From UBA2658 sp964617335 (GTDB taxonomy: Bacteria > Bacillota > Clostridia > Oscillospirales > Oscillospiraceae), in NCBI GenBank assembly GCA_964617335.1, contig CAZTXG010000046.1:1-7557 (forward strand): DNA of 7,557 nucleotides, read 5' to 3'. Below are positions 7,065-7,557 of this stretch, in pieces. Each line of letters begins with the position of its first letter. The first letter of the stretch is position 1. The notes beneath the pieces were generated by a model, which saw only the letters and a list, made by a program, of their open reading frames with translations, searched no databases and had not been told where the DNA came from. The position numbers and the translations under genes are program-made.

Positions 7065-7556
7065 TTAGTTGGGAATAGTCAGCTCTTCATAGGCAATTTC
7101 CACAGATTCCATAGCGACTTCGCTGGTGGAAGCGTTAAGGTCGGGCCCTGTGTACTTTGTGACCCAGGCATCTTTCAAGACCCAGATAAGGTTGCTTGTG
7201 GGGGACTCCACAATGGAGGAGGGAACGCCCGCGTTTATATCAATCATCTCAATGGTGATGTTGCGGCGGGGAGTTTCGCCCCTGTGCTCATCAACACACT
7301 GGACAACCCAGTCTTTAAAGGACTGCTCACGGGTGTAGCCCATTTTAAGGGTGATATTGCCATGTTTTACAAGACCCTGAATTTTAACGGGGGCAAGGGA
7401 GTGGGAGTTTCCCTGACGGAATTCGATTACATCAACAGTGGCGTCGATTCCGGTAACCTCGCTGAAGGCGGCAACTCCCTGAACCTCGTCTACAGAGACG
7501 AGGAAGTTCATTTTGGTTAAGGGGTAGTAAAGTTCTGAAGAATTCTTGATAGCCAT
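7065..7556 (-). CDS. CIS inner tube protein (T4 gp19/Afp1-like)
   Basis: A complete 163-residue protein of the usual length for the phage tail tube (gp19) family; its hexamers stack to form the inner tube that the contracting sheath drives outward. Family features are YYPLTKMNFLVSVDEVQG near the N-terminus (10-27), FSEVTGIDATVDVIEFRQGN (31-50), an extended loop with KIQGLVKHGNITLKMGY (58-74), and the closing strands with ESVEIAYEELTIPN. The ATG at 7554-7556 is one base from the window end, so its ribosome binding site is not visible. In related loci the sheath genes lie just upstream, beyond this edge. It has no extension, unlike the second tube-type gene in the same operon. As the most abundant subunit along with the sheath, it should be expressed well above the baseplate genes; the hairpins right after it may relate to this. 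Confidence 0.9.
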   Translation of the reverse strand: MAIKNSSELYYPLTKMNFLVSVDEVQGVAAFSEVTGIDATVDVIEFRQGNSHSLAPVKIQGLVKHGNITLKMGYTREQSFKDWVVQCVDEHRGETPRRNITIEMIDINAGVPSSIVESPTSNLIWVLKDAWVTKYTGPDLNASTSEVAMESVEIAYEELTIPN

Positions 7557-7557
7557 A

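Noticed and set aside
6945..7520. A 191-codon open frame on the plus strand
   Set aside because: It lies antisense to the well-supported tube gene and the hairpin gap, has no ribosome binding site that I can see, and resembles no family. It is a shadow of the tube gene.
1..7557. CRISPR array, tRNA, insertion sequence or attachment site
   Set aside because: No spaced direct repeats, tRNA-like clover leaf, transposase frame or terminal inverted repeats were seen; coding sequence covers nearly the whole window.

Overview
The window is one polycistronic stretch of a contractile injection system (CIS: a phage-tail-like particle related to Afp, PVC and other eCIS). Every supported gene lies on the minus strand, so the operon reads from high to low coordinates. 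Strong AGGAGG-type ribosome binding sites, short gaps of 2 to 125 bases, moderate GC and the flavour of the proteins suggest a Gram-positive host, most likely a Clostridia-type Firmicute. That host call is an inference; there is no rRNA or other marker gene here.

Layout in transcription order. (1) 7556-7065: inner tube protein of the gp19/Afp1 type. (2) 7064-6940: a leader gap with two hairpins, one with a perfect 11-bp GC-rich stem. (3) 6939-6577: a 120-residue tail assembly protein ending in a single CxxC knuckle. (4) 6574-6374: a 66-residue DUF6760/Afp6-like protein that appears to start at CTG. (5) 6346-4868: a second tube-type protein with a C-terminal extension of about 330 residues, mostly charged, Ala-rich coiled coil. 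(6) 4855-2126: a 909-residue, cysteine-free protein with a disordered centre, of unknown function. (7 and 8) 2087-1299 and 1239-472: tandem paralogues of the CIS_tube/Afp7 N-terminal domain, both without LysM. (9) 448 to the left edge: the N-terminal third or so of a VgrG/gpD-type spike protein, cut by the window.

In known systems the first tube paralogue polymerises inside the sheath. The second tube-like protein, the Afp7-like adaptor and the VgrG-like spike stack at the baseplate end, which matches this order. Sheath and cap genes would be expected beyond 7557. PAAR tip, gp25, gpJ/gpI-like baseplate wedges, tape measure, AAA+ ATPase and effectors would be expected beyond position 1. None of these is visible here.

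The unusual parts are the coiled-coil tube fusion, the large protein (6) placed between tube and hub genes, the duplicated LysM-less hub adaptor, the CTG start, and the hairpins just after the major tube gene. All gaps other than 6940-7064 are under 60 bases and hold little beyond ribosome binding sites.
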